NCBI RefSeq assembly: GCF_016595245.1
Contig: NZ_JAENHM010000018.1
Span: forward strand, 20,087-84,086
Source of the DNA: Azospirillum endophyticum
GTDB lineage: Bacteria > Pseudomonadota > Alphaproteobacteria > Azospirillales > Azospirillaceae
Length of the DNA stretch: 64,000 nucleotides
Reading direction: 5' to 3'
Part shown: in pieces, positions 21,946 through 30,397 of the stretch
Layout of the letters: the number at the start of each line of letters is the position of its first letter
How positions within the stretch are numbered: the first letter of the stretch is position 1
Translations under genes and position numbers: made by a program
Notes under the pieces: generated by a model
What the model saw: only the letters and a program-made list of their open reading frames with translations
The model's database searches: none
Told to the model about the DNA's origin: nothing

Positions 21946-22476
21946 TCATCGTTTGGCCGGAGCATGGTCCGCCAGCCGATGCTCGACCAGCCAGCCGACA
22001 CCGCGCGACCAGGCGGTTTCATTGTCGCCGCGGATGTCGCCCCGCGCCATCGTCACCGTCTGGCCGGTGGCGACATCCTCGACGACGACGCCGATCCACA
22101 GGATCAGGCTGCTGACCTTGCGGACGATGCCGAAGACGACCAGATCGGCGCCGGCCGCACGCGCGATGTCTCGTTCGCAGCCGTCGCAAGACCTGATTTC
22201 CGTCCCCGGCGGCACCAGCCGGGCCATGGTGGCCCCGTCGACGACGTCGTAACCCTTGGCATTCAATCCATCACGGAGCTCCCCGCTGACGCGTTTCAAC
22301 CACTCCGCATGGTTCGCCGAAGGAGCCTCGCCGCTGCTGTCCTCCAGTTCAAGATCCAGCACCAATGTCCGCGCCGATGCGGGTGCCGCCGCAAAAGCCA
22401 CCGCAAACGCCGCCGTCAGGCCCAATGCGGCTATGGCGATGATAGCGGCTCCGGCTCTCCTCCCCACATGATCCAT
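21946..22476 (-). CDS. Secreted DUF2380/DUF3280-like protein of unknown function
   Basis: 176 aa from ATG 22476, with AAAAGGAGAAG upstream. A signal peptide of about 35 residues ends near APASARTLVLDLELEDSSGE. The rest (DVVDGATMARLVPP, CDGCERDIARAAGADLVVFG, VEDVATGQTVTMARGDIRGD) resembles periplasmic proteins related to curli-type CsgG/TolB N-terminal folds, but no activity is known. The pair CDGC could form a disulfide or bind a metal. It is divergent from the next gene across 66 nt, and similar genes accompany xoxF in methylotrophs. Confidence 0.65.
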   Translation of the reverse strand: MDHVGRRAGAAIIAIAALGLTAAFAVAFAAAPASARTLVLDLELEDSSGEAPSANHAEWLKRVSGELRDGLNAKGYDVVDGATMARLVPPGTEIRSCDGCERDIARAAGADLVVFGIVRKVSSLILWIGVVVEDVATGQTVTMARGDIRGDNETAWSRGVGWLVEHRLADHAPAKR

Positions 22477-22542
22477 CGGGCTTCTCCTTTTGCGCACCGG
22501 TTCCGATTGCGCCGGATCGTTGGTGGCGCCATCATTCATGCC

Positions 22543-23205
22543 ATGCAACGAATTTCCTTCGTCCCGGGGACCGCCTTCGCCGCGCTTCTGGCAACGACCA
22601 TGATCGTCGGGGCGCCTGCTGCCGCCGGCGCGCAGGATCCGAAGAATCCCGATTGGCCCTGCCCGCAAATCCTGGTTCCGGCTTTGTCGCCGGCCTCCGT
22701 CTGGGACGGTCCGCCGATCGACGGACTGGGAGATGCGTGGCAGCGTGATGCGGTGGTCGCCACCCTGGTGCGGCGCGCGGCCGACGACAACGTCGACCCC
22801 GCCACCCTGGAACCGGAGGCCGAAGCGCTGGCTGGCCCGATCAAGCAAGGCGGGAAACCAGAAGAGAAACAGGAAGCGGAGCGAGAGCGGGACCGCAAGT
22901 TGGTCCTGGTTTTCGCCGGAACCTTCCAGACGTTGGACCGCCAGCGCACCGCGGCCATCGCCTCGATCGAGCGCTATGCCCAGCACCAGCGGGCTCTGCG
23001 CGAACGCATCGCCGCAGCTTTGCGCGATCTCGACGCCGCAGCGGGCGATGCATCCCGTACGCAGGAGATCAAGGACGCCATCGCCTGGAACCGCCGCATC
23101 CTCGACGACCGTCGGCGCGCGCAGGGCGCGGTGTGCGAGCAGCCGGCCCGGATCGAGCAGCGGCTCGGCCAGATCGCCCGGATGCTGTCGGCGCTTCTGT
23201 CCTGA
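22543..23205 (+). CDS. Secreted alpha-helical protein of unknown function next to the xox genes
   Basis: 220 aa with a signal peptide (MQRISFVPGTAFAALLATTM, cleavage near AGA-QDPKNP). The mature part begins DPKNPDWPCPQILVPALSPA and continues as long charged helices (EEKQEAERERDRKLVLVFAG, RQRTAAIASIERYAQHQRAL), likely coiled coil. I cannot assign a function. It is the only plus-strand gene inside the minus-strand xox group and ends 9 nt before the convergent xoxJ fusion gene. The start is uncertain because no strong ribosome site precedes ATG 22543. Confidence 0.7.
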   Translation: MQRISFVPGTAFAALLATTMIVGAPAAAGAQDPKNPDWPCPQILVPALSPASVWDGPPIDGLGDAWQRDAVVATLVRRAADDNVDPATLEPEAEALAGPIKQGGKPEEKQEAERERDRKLVLVFAGTFQTLDRQRTAAIASIERYAQHQRALRERIAAALRDLDAAAGDASRTQEIKDAIAWNRRILDDRRRAQGAVCEQPARIEQRLGQIARMLSALLS

Positions 23206-23214
23206 GTCGGTCAC

Positions 23215-24561
23215 TCAGTTCGCCATTTTGGGTTCGGGCCGGGTTCCGGAACCGGGTTCCGGCTCGACCGTGGCGAGATCATGGCCCGCGGCCTTCCAGC
23301 CGTCGGTGCCGGCCGGATACCACTTGACCGCCTGATAGCCCAAGGCAATCGCGCGCTTGGCGGCATTCCAGCTCATCCAGCAATCCGGCTGGCAGAACAC
23401 CACCAACGGGCGCTTGCGGTCGCCTGCGGTCAGCGCCTCGAGGCTGGTGCGGAAATAGGCCTCCTGTTCCACCGACGGCGCGCCGTATCCGACATTCGGC
23501 AGCCAATGCGCGCCGGGAAGGCTGTGATGCGGCGGCGGCACCCAGCGGCTGTCCGGCGTCAGCCCTTCCGGCTTCGGAGGGCTCGGCAGGACGTCGATCA
23601 GGATGGCGCCGGCCTTCGCCAGCCGTTCGACCTCCGCCGGGCCGACCGTTTCGGCGCCACGGAGGGCGGGCGGGGTCGGAGCCCGGTAGTCGGCCATGCG
23701 ATAGCCGTCAGGTTCGGCCACCTCCGCCCGGATGGTCCCGTCGGCATTGGCGAGCGGGACATGGTATTCGGCCAGGATGCGGTCGATGTCGCCCTGGCGG
23801 CGGACGATGAAGTCGTTCAGCCAGTGCCGCCAGTCCGGCTCGTCCGGGCGGATGCCCATCGAGATCATGTATTGGAAGGGCGATGCCCCCGGCTCGTCCA
23901 TCAGCGGCACGACCACCATCGGCACCTGTTGCCGGGTGGCGAAATAGCCGGCGATGGGACCCCAGAGGATGGCGGCATCGGTGCGCGCCGCCGCGACGTC
24001 CTGCAGCGCCTGTTCGGCGGGGTGATGGGCGCGCGTGTCGGTGTCGAGCTGGTAGGGCTCCAGGTTGGTCAGCCCGTGGCGCAGCATCACGGCGGATGGC
24101 GGGGTGCGGGCGACGACGCCGATGCGTGCGCCCTGCAGCGACGGGTCGGCCAGCGTCTTCGCCGTGATCCCGGAATCCTTGCGGTAGACCAGTGCGTAGG
24201 TGGAGCGGTAATAGGGGTTGGTGTTTTGCATCAGCTCTTCGCCGACCGCGGTTCCCATCACCAGGTCGCATTGGCGGGTGCGCAGCGTGTTGCGGACGAA
24301 GCCGATGGTCTGCGGCCACCACGTGAAGGCCAGCGGCACCTTCAGATCATCGGCGATCAACTGGGCGATCCGGTTCTCGAATCCTTCCCTGCGGTCGTTG
24401 GAGAAGGGAAGCAGGTTGGCATCGGCACAGACACGCAGCACCTCGGTAGGAATGCCTTCCGCCTGCGCCGCTCGGGCGGATCGTCCGACAGGCATGGCCG
24501 CCACGCAGAGCGCGACGGCCACGAAAACGGCATGCCTCGGGGAGGGGAGCCGGCGGTTCAT
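23215..24561 (-). CDS. xoxJ: XoxJ/MxaJ-type periplasmic binding protein fused to a rhodanese-like CxxxCW domain
   Basis: 448 aa, secreted (signal about residues 1-32). Residues about 35-280 are the quinoprotein-associated solute-binding fold: LRVCADANLLPFSNDRREGF, CDLVMGTAVGEELMQNTNPY. XoxJ proteins are thought to help activate or assemble lanthanide methanol dehydrogenase. Residues about 300-435 form a rhodanese-like domain with FCQPDCWMSWNAAKRAI, the signature of the PQQ-catabolism CXXCW protein family, normally a separate gene. The fusion is one uninterrupted frame. It follows xoxG by 7 nt. Confidence 0.9.
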   Translation of the reverse strand: MNRRLPSPRHAVFVAVALCVAAMPVGRSARAAQAEGIPTEVLRVCADANLLPFSNDRREGFENRIAQLIADDLKVPLAFTWWPQTIGFVRNTLRTRQCDLVMGTAVGEELMQNTNPYYRSTYALVYRKDSGITAKTLADPSLQGARIGVVARTPPSAVMLRHGLTNLEPYQLDTDTRAHHPAEQALQDVAAARTDAAILWGPIAGYFATRQQVPMVVVPLMDEPGASPFQYMISMGIRPDEPDWRHWLNDFIVRRQGDIDRILAEYHVPLANADGTIRAEVAEPDGYRMADYRAPTPPALRGAETVGPAEVERLAKAGAILIDVLPSPPKPEGLTPDSRWVPPPHHSLPGAHWLPNVGYGAPSVEQEAYFRTSLEALTAGDRKRPLVVFCQPDCWMSWNAAKRAIALGYQAVKWYPAGTDGWKAAGHDLATVEPEPGSGTRPEPKMAN

Positions 24562-24568
24562 CGCGGCC

Positions 24569-25150
24569 TCACGACGGCGACTTGAACCGCTCGGGTCGGC
24601 CGCGGCCGATCTTGTCGTCGGAACGGGCCTTGAGGTAGCGGTAGATGTCGGCGAGGTTCAGCATCACGTTCGGATCGGAACCGAAGTTCGGCATCACCTT
24701 GTCGCCGGTGGAGCCCATGTTCTTGCGGCCGTTGGTCACCACGTCGGTGAATTGCCAATAGTCCATCCGCTTGAGCGAATCGGCCAGCGCCGGTGCGAAG
24801 GACGAACCGAGCCCGTCCGGCCCGTGACAGACATGGCAGGACGAAGCATAGCGCCGATAGCCGTTGTAGGTCCCCTGGTCCACCTTGCCGTCGCGGACCG
24901 CGTAGAGCGGCACGCCCTGGTCATCGGTCAATTCTTCCGGTTCGGCGACCTTCGCTTCCTGTGCCTTGCTGCCGCTCTGCGAGGGCTGAGCCGCCTCGTT
25001 CGCCGTCGCGGGCTTCGCCGCGGCTTGGTTTTCCGATGTCTGGCCTTGCGCCGGTTTTTGTGCGGCATCCTGCTGGCCGAACGCCGTACCGAGGGTCACG
25101 GTTGCGGTGAACCCGGCGGCGACGCACAGCCCGATCAGGTATTTGGGCAT
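24569..25150 (-). CDS. xoxG: XoxG-type cytochrome c, electron acceptor of XoxF
   Basis: Periplasmic class I cytochrome c taking electrons from the lanthanide methanol dehydrogenase. It is 193 aa from ATG 25150 (MPKYLIGLCVAAGFTATVTL). After the signal comes an Ala/Gln-rich low-complexity stretch of about 40 residues, then the heme motif CHVCHGPDGLGSSFAPAL and a likely axial methionine in VMPNFGSDPNVM. Longer reading from 25177 adds residues before the signal peptide. It lies between xoxF and the xoxJ fusion, the usual xoxF-G-J order. Confidence 0.88.
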   Translation of the reverse strand: MPKYLIGLCVAAGFTATVTLGTAFGQQDAAQKPAQGQTSENQAAAKPATANEAAQPSQSGSKAQEAKVAEPEELTDDQGVPLYAVRDGKVDQGTYNGYRRYASSCHVCHGPDGLGSSFAPALADSLKRMDYWQFTDVVTNGRKNMGSTGDKVMPNFGSDPNVMLNLADIYRYLKARSDDKIGRGRPERFKSPS

Positions 25151-25204
25151 CTCGCTCTGTCTCCCCACTGCCTTCATGCATAGGCGCCATCAGCTTGGAT
25201 GAGG

Positions 25205-25239
25205 GCGGGCACCGGTTCCCGGGAGGAGCCGGTGCCCGC
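25205..25239 (-). other. Hairpin downstream of xoxF
   Basis: A perfect 11-bp inverted repeat, GCGGGCACCGG (25205-25215) and CCGGTGCCCGC (25229-25239) with a 13-nt loop, begins 8 nt after the xoxF stop and before xoxG. There is no T-tract on the minus strand. It could trim transcription into xoxG or protect the 3' end of xoxF mRNA, giving more XoxF than XoxG. Confidence 0.6.
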
Positions 25240-25246
25240 TCTTGCG

Positions 25247-27085
25247 TCATTGGTTGTCCGGCAGGGCGAAGACGGTCAAAGTGCCGCCCAGCTGGGTGTA
25301 TTCCCCCAGCGCCTTGTGCGCGCCGACCGCGCCTAACCCTTCCTGCTCGCCGGTCAGACCGGCGGCCAGCCCGATTCCGGCCCAGCCGCCGACGCCCGAC
25401 AGCACCGCGATGTACTGCTTGCCCTTGTGCATGTAGGTGTTGACGTTGCCGATGATGCCGGACGAGGTCTTGAAGTTGTAGAGATCCTTGCCGTCCTTCA
25501 GGTCGAACGCCTTCAGATAGCCTTCAAGCGTCCCGTAGAAGCCGATGCCGCCCTTGGTCGACAAGGCACCGCTCCACACCGCGAAACGTTCGGGCTTCGA
25601 CCAGACGATCTTGCCGGCGGCCGGATCCCAGGCGATGAAGTTGCCCATGCCGCCATGCGAGTCCGGGGCCGGATACATGCTCAGCGTCGCGCCGACATAG
25701 GGCTGGCCGGCCGAATACTCCACCTTGAACGGCTCGTAATCCATGCAGATGTGGTTGGTCGGCACATAGAGCAGGCCGCTTTCCGGCGAGTAGGAGGCCG
25801 GCTGCTGGTCCTTGGACCCCAGTGCCGCCGGGCAGACGCCGGTGGTGTTGTGATCCTCGCCCTGGGCGAAGGTGCTGTATTTATCGTTCACCTTCGGCCG
25901 GCCGGTCTTCATGTCGATCTCGCTCGCCCAGTTGACGGACGGATCGTATTTCTGCGCGACCAGCAATTCGCCATTGGTGCGGTCGATGGTATAGGCGAAA
26001 CCGTTGCGGTCGAAGTTGATCAGGGCCTTGCGCTTCGATCCGCCGATGGTGACGTCGGCCAGGATATTCTCGTTGACGCCGTCATAATCCCATTCGTCGA
26101 AGGGTGTCTTCTGGAACACCCATTTCGCCTGTCCGGTGTCGGCATCCCGGGCGAAGATGGTCATCGACCATTTGTTGTCGCTCTTGGCCCGGTCCTTGTC
26201 GACGGCGCGTTGCGCCGGGTTCCAGGTGCCGGGATTGCCGGTGCCGTAATAGATCAGGTTCAGTTCGGGATCATAGGTGTACCAGCCCCAGGTGGTGCCG
26301 CCGCCGATCTTCCATTGGTCCGCCGGCCAGGTCTTGATGCCCAGATCCGGTTCGCCGATCGGCTTGCCGAGCATCATCGTCTTTTGCGGGTCGATCATCA
26401 CGTCCTTGTCGGGACCGGTCGAATAGGCCCGCCACGCCATCTTGCCGGTGTTGATGTCGTAGGCCGTCAGGTGGCCGCGCACGCCGAACTCGCCGCCGCT
26501 GATGCCGACATAGACCTTGTCCTTCACCACGAGCGGGGCGGCGGTCAGCGTCTCGCCCTTGCTGGCGTCGCCATTCTTGGCCGACCACACCACCTTGCCG
26601 GTTTCCGTGTCCAACGCCACCAGCGTGTTGTCGGCCTGACCCAGGAACAGCTTGTTGCCGGCGACCGCGACACCACGGGTGACGGTGTCGCAGCACATCA
26701 CCGGGATGACGGACGAGTCCTGCTTGGGCTCATACTTCCACTTGATGCGGCCGTTGTCGTTCAGGTCGAGCGCGTAGACGATGTTGGGAAAGGGGGTCGA
26801 TATGTACATCGTATCGCCGACCACGATGGGGCCGCCTTCGTGCCCCCGCAGCACGCCGGTGGAGAACTGCCACACCGGCCGCAGGTTCTTCACGTTGTCG
26901 CGGGTGATCTGGTCGAGCGTGCTGTAACGCTGTCCGGCATAATTGCCGAGTTGCAGCGCCCAATTCGCCGAATCCTTCTGGTTCTTGAGGATGTCGTCGT
27001 TGGCAGAGGCGGCGGTGATGCCGATGGTGGCGGCGGCCGCCTGGATCGCGGCGGTGACGAGCAGACAGCGCACAAAGGGGCTCAT
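25247..27085 (-). CDS. xoxF: Lanthanide-dependent PQQ methanol dehydrogenase XoxF
   Basis: Periplasmic quinoprotein oxidising methanol to formaldehyde (or further) with PQQ and a rare earth ion. It is 612 aa with a signal peptide to about residue 29 ([11 protein letters not shown]). The eight-bladed propeller has repeated tryptophan-docking motifs and the adjacent cysteine pair Cys131-Cys132 ([10 protein letters not shown]). The catalytic segment [13 protein letters not shown] has Asp333 and Asp335; the second Asp is the extra ligand that marks lanthanide enzymes, where calcium MxaF has Ala. ATG 27085 follows GGGAGG. No mxaI or mxaF is present. Confidence 0.97.
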   Translation of the reverse strand: MSPFVRCLLVTAAIQAAAATIGITAASANDDILKNQKDSANWALQLGNYAGQRYSTLDQITRDNVKNLRPVWQFSTGVLRGHEGGPIVVGDTMYISTPFPNIVYALDLNDNGRIKWKYEPKQDSSVIPVMCCDTVTRGVAVAGNKLFLGQADNTLVALDTETGKVVWSAKNGDASKGETLTAAPLVVKDKVYVGISGGEFGVRGHLTAYDINTGKMAWRAYSTGPDKDVMIDPQKTMMLGKPIGEPDLGIKTWPADQWKIGGGTTWGWYTYDPELNLIYYGTGNPGTWNPAQRAVDKDRAKSDNKWSMTIFARDADTGQAKWVFQKTPFDEWDYDGVNENILADVTIGGSKRKALINFDRNGFAYTIDRTNGELLVAQKYDPSVNWASEIDMKTGRPKVNDKYSTFAQGEDHNTTGVCPAALGSKDQQPASYSPESGLLYVPTNHICMDYEPFKVEYSAGQPYVGATLSMYPAPDSHGGMGNFIAWDPAAGKIVWSKPERFAVWSGALSTKGGIGFYGTLEGYLKAFDLKDGKDLYNFKTSSGIIGNVNTYMHKGKQYIAVLSGVGGWAGIGLAAGLTGEQEGLGAVGAHKALGEYTQLGGTLTVFALPDNQ

Positions 27086-27495
27086 ATGTTTCCTCCCGTT
27101 TTTTAGCGATGGTCCGTGGTCCCAGGGACTGTGCGGCGACAGGCGGCGGCTTCGGCAAAGGCGGTCTTCGTGAGGGCGGTGTCCCTCGACGGTTGATGCG
27201 TGGCGTCGACCAGTAAGGCGTCGGGCAAAAGGGTCCCCGGCGCTCCAGAATCCAAGCTGCTGTTGCATCGCCGGCGTGCGGGCCCTAAGTGCCCATGCAC
27301 GTCCGTTGGCGGGGTTCTAAACTGCCCCGCACTATGTTGGCGATGCTGACATTCAGTGTGATCAAATAAAGATAGGCTGTGAAGATTATTTTCCGCTACC
27401 GTGCGAAAGTTTTTGGAAGAAGCGAAATTTCGGAGAGGTCAGGTCGATATGGGTAATCAATACGGATAGGCGCGGCGAAGCTGCCGCTTCGGATG
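27086..27495 (-). promoter_or_regulatory. xoxF upstream region
   Basis: This 410-nt intergenic stretch lies between the PQQ-associated permease stop and xoxF. It becomes AT-rich at 27350-27430. It holds GCTGACATT (27345-27353) and, overlapping it, ATTCAGTGTG (27351-27360), a 10-mer that recurs about 200 nt upstream of pqqA in the same orientation to its gene. No gene was seen. Part of it should be a long xoxF leader or activator-binding region. Confidence 0.5.
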
Positions 27496-28311
27496 TTATG
27501 CCTGTTCCGCCGGTCCACCCCTCCGTGCCCAGAATCCGCGCCCGGGGTCGTAGGCCAGAACCGCGGCACCGAGAAACAGCGCAAGGCAGCCGGCCACCCA
27601 CAGCAGTGCCGGCACGTCGACTCGGAGATACAGGCTGAAGCGGATCAGTTCCACGGCTTGGGTGAAGGGATTCCAGGCGGCGATCTGGTACAGCGTCGGG
27701 CTCCCCTCCCTGATCCGCCAGAGCGGGTAGAGGGCGGAGGAGGCGAAGAACATCGGGAAGATCACGAAGTTCATCACCCCGGCGAAATTCTCCAACTGCT
27801 TGACGAAGGACGACAGCAGCAGGCCGAGCGCTCCCAGCATGAGCCCGCTGAGCAGCAAGGCCGGCAGTGCGGCAAGGTAACCCAGCGGCGGCGGCTCCAC
27901 CCCCCACAGCCATGCGATGCCGAGGAACACATAGACCTGCGCGATCGACACCGCGACGCCGGCCAGCAGCTTGGCGACCAGCAGGTACCAGCGCGGCAGC
28001 GGGCTGACCAGCAGCGTCCGCATGCTGCCCATCTCGCGGTCATAGACCATCGACAGGGAGTTCTGCATGCCGTTGAACAGTTGGATCATCGCGACCAAGC
28101 CGGGCACGACATACTCGTCGTAGAGGATGTAGGTCTCGTAGGGCGGGATGATGGACACGCCCAGGACGGCACGGAAGCCGACGGCGAAGATGGCCAGCCA
28201 GACCAGCGGCCGGACCAGCGCCGCGAAGAAGCGTTCACGCTGGTGCAGGAACCGCAGCCCCTCGCGCACGATGATGCTGCGCAGGCAGTACCAGTAGGTG
28301 GCGGCGTTCAT
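27496..28311 (-). CDS. ABC transporter permease of PQQ-dependent alcohol dehydrogenase system
   Basis: ABC-2 type inner-membrane permease, 271 aa from ATG 28311 (MNAATYWYCLRSIIVREGLR). Six hydrophobic segments are apparent, with the ABC-2 features YDREMGSMRTLLVSPLPRWY and the C-terminal ALYPLWRIREGSPTLYQIAA. Homologues sit in gene sets for PQQ alcohol dehydrogenases; the cargo is unknown. Its start overlaps the ATPase stop by 4 nt. Confidence 0.88.
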   Translation of the reverse strand: MNAATYWYCLRSIIVREGLRFLHQRERFFAALVRPLVWLAIFAVGFRAVLGVSIIPPYETYILYDEYVVPGLVAMIQLFNGMQNSLSMVYDREMGSMRTLLVSPLPRWYLLVAKLLAGVAVSIAQVYVFLGIAWLWGVEPPPLGYLAALPALLLSGLMLGALGLLLSSFVKQLENFAGVMNFVIFPMFFASSALYPLWRIREGSPTLYQIAAWNPFTQAVELIRFSLYLRVDVPALLWVAGCLALFLGAAVLAYDPGRGFWARRGGPAEQA

Positions 28312-29111
28312 GGCCGGCGCTCCCCTGTCGTCAAGGCGGCGAAGGCGGCTGGAAGGGTGGCGGCGCCTGCTTCGGCGCGGACCGCACGCACGGTGCCGGA
28401 GGCCCGCAGCCGGCCCTGGTGGAGCACGACGACGGAATCCTCGTCCGTCGCCTCGTCCATCAGGTGGGTGGCCCACAGGACCGCCAAATCCTGACCGCGG
28501 CAGAGCGCGCGGACATGGTCGAGGATGTGGCGGCGCGACTCGGTGTCGAGGCCGACGGTCGGTTCGTCGAGCAGCAGCAGCTTCGGACGGTGCAGCAGGG
28601 CGCGGGCGATCTCCACCCGACGGCGCTGGCCGCCGGACAGGGCACGGACCCTGTCGTCAGCGCGGTCGGCAAGGCCGATGCGCTCCAATTCCTCCCGCGC
28701 GCGGGCCTCGCAGTCGGAGGGCGCCATGCCGTGCAGGCCGCCATGATAGCGCAGGTTCTGCCGCACGGTGAGGTCGAGATCGAGCGTCGGCTGCTGGAAC
28801 ACCACGCCGATCCGCTCAAGCGCGCGGGTCGGCTGACGGCGCAGGTCGAAACCGAAGATGCGGATGGCGCCGCTCCGATTGGAATAGAGCCGGGTGATCA
28901 GCGAAAACAGCGTGGTCTTTCCGGCTCCGTTCAAGCCGAGCAGCATGGTGAAGCCGGCCGGCGGCACAGCGAAGGACACATGGTCCAGCGCCATGCGCTT
29001 GCCGAAACTGTGGCTCAGCTCCTCCACCGCGAGGGCAGGCACGGCCTGGGCCGGCGGGCCATGGATCGCGGGAATCGACGGAGGATCCGCAGGGATCGCG
29101 GCTTCGTACAT
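28308..29111 (-). CDS. ABC transporter ATP-binding protein of PQQ-dependent alcohol dehydrogenase system
   Basis: ATPase partner of the permease, 267 aa. About 25 residues precede the ABC domain (LAVEELSHSFGKRMALDHVS). Walker A is GLNGAGKTT, the Q-loop is FQQPTLD, the signature is LSGGQRRRVEIARALL, Walker B is LLLLDEPTVGLD and the H-loop is WATHLMDEA. Its matching binding protein and beta-propeller are encoded about 6 kb away at 34306-36568. It is divergent from the ATP-grasp gene at 29273. Confidence 0.92.
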   Translation of the reverse strand: MYEAAIPADPPSIPAIHGPPAQAVPALAVEELSHSFGKRMALDHVSFAVPPAGFTMLLGLNGAGKTTLFSLITRLYSNRSGAIRIFGFDLRRQPTRALERIGVVFQQPTLDLDLTVRQNLRYHGGLHGMAPSDCEARAREELERIGLADRADDRVRALSGGQRRRVEIARALLHRPKLLLLDEPTVGLDTESRRHILDHVRALCRGQDLAVLWATHLMDEATDEDSVVVLHQGRLRASGTVRAVRAEAGAATLPAAFAALTTGERRP

Positions 29112-29272
29112 CCAATCTTCCCCCCAGGCGGCACCGCACCTGCGTCAGATCGGCGGCGTCGGTTCGGCGGCCCTCGCCCTTGTTCGGAAGGGTCATTGCA
29201 AAGACGGCGCCTGCGCATGATTGTTGGGATTGCGGACGAATGTTCAAGAAGTTTTCGCGAGGAGAGCGGAGC

Positions 29273-30397
29273 TTGACCCCGAAGACGGTCCCGGAAATGG
29301 TGGTGGTGGCGCTGTCGGCGCGGGCGCTCGCGGCCAGCGCATGCCGTGGCGGGCGGCGCGTCGTCGCCTTCGACCTGTTCGCCGACGCCGATACGGCGGC
29401 CATGGCCCACAGCTGCCTTGCTCTGCCGTCGCCGCGCTTGAGCATTCCCGGTGCGGCTTTGCGGCGGGCGCTGGCCGTGCCGGAGCTTCATCGGCTGCCG
29501 TTGGTCTACGGCGCCGGTTTTGAGGATCATCCCGACCTTCTCGCGGCGCTGGCCCTTGACCGGCCGGTGATCGGCAATGGTGCCGAGACGGTGAAGCGCT
29601 TGAAGACTCCCATGGTTTTCGCGGCTCTCCTCGCCCGCCTCGGCATCCCGCATCCGGAGATCGCCGCATCGCCACCGGCCGACCCCGGAGGCTGGCTGAT
29701 CAAGCGCGCCGGCGCCAGCGGCGGTGCCCACATCCGGCCGGCCGCCTCGCGACTGCCGGCCGGCCATTATGCCCAGCGCCGCATGGCCGGGCGACCGGTG
29801 TCCCTGCTGTTCCTGGCCGATGGCCGCCGCGCGATGCCGGTGGGCTTCAGCCGGCAATGGGTGGCGCCGGCAGCCGGCCAGCCCTACCGCTACGGTGGTG
29901 CGGTCGGTCCGCTGCCGCCATCGTTGTGCGGGGCGACCGGCGCTGCAATGATCGTCGCGGCGTCTCGGATCACCGCCGCAGTGGGGCTCGTCGGGCTCAA
30001 CAGCGCCGATTTCCTGGCCGGACCGGCCGGCTGGTGCCTTCTGGAGATCAACCCGCGGCCGGGGGCGACGCTCGACCTGTTCGATCGTCCGCCGATGCCC
30101 AGCCTGCTGGACCTGCATCTGGCCGCCTGCGCCGGGGAGTTGGCTGCCGAACTGCCGCCGCTTGCGGGGTGCCGTGCCGCAATGGTCGTCTACGCGTCCG
30201 CGCCGGTCCCGCTGCCGGATCGCCTGCGCTGGCCGGACTGGACCGCCGACCGTCCACGGACGCCGGCACTCATTCCGGCAGGCGCCCCGCTCTGTACCGT
30301 GATTGCCGATGGCCCTGATATGCTGGAGGCCCGGCGGCTCGCCGGCCGGCGCGCGCGCGGCCTGTGCCTGCGTCTTGCCCTGGCGGAGGCCGCATGA
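29273..30397 (+). CDS. ATP-grasp ligase, MfnD-like candidate for methylofuran synthesis
   Basis: 374 aa. ATP-grasp features include LKTPMVFAALLARLGIPHPE, GGWLIKRAGASGGAHIRPAA and the metal-binding end GWCLLEINPRPGATLDLFD. Archaeal MfnD is an ATP-grasp tyramine-glutamate ligase for methanofuran. Methylotroph methylofuran contains tyrosine and a glutamate chain, so a ligase of this kind is expected, but the substrate here is inference. TTG 29273 fits GAGGAGAG upstream; ATG 29297 is an alternative inside the first strand. It overlaps the next ligase gene by 4 nt. Confidence 0.7.
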   Translation: MTPKTVPEMVVVALSARALAASACRGGRRVVAFDLFADADTAAMAHSCLALPSPRLSIPGAALRRALAVPELHRLPLVYGAGFEDHPDLLAALALDRPVIGNGAETVKRLKTPMVFAALLARLGIPHPEIAASPPADPGGWLIKRAGASGGAHIRPAASRLPAGHYAQRRMAGRPVSLLFLADGRRAMPVGFSRQWVAPAAGQPYRYGGAVGPLPPSLCGATGAAMIVAASRITAAVGLVGLNSADFLAGPAGWCLLEINPRPGATLDLFDRPPMPSLLDLHLAACAGELAAELPPLAGCRAAMVVYASAPVPLPDRLRWPDWTADRPRTPALIPAGAPLCTVIADGPDMLEARRLAGRRARGLCLRLALAEAA

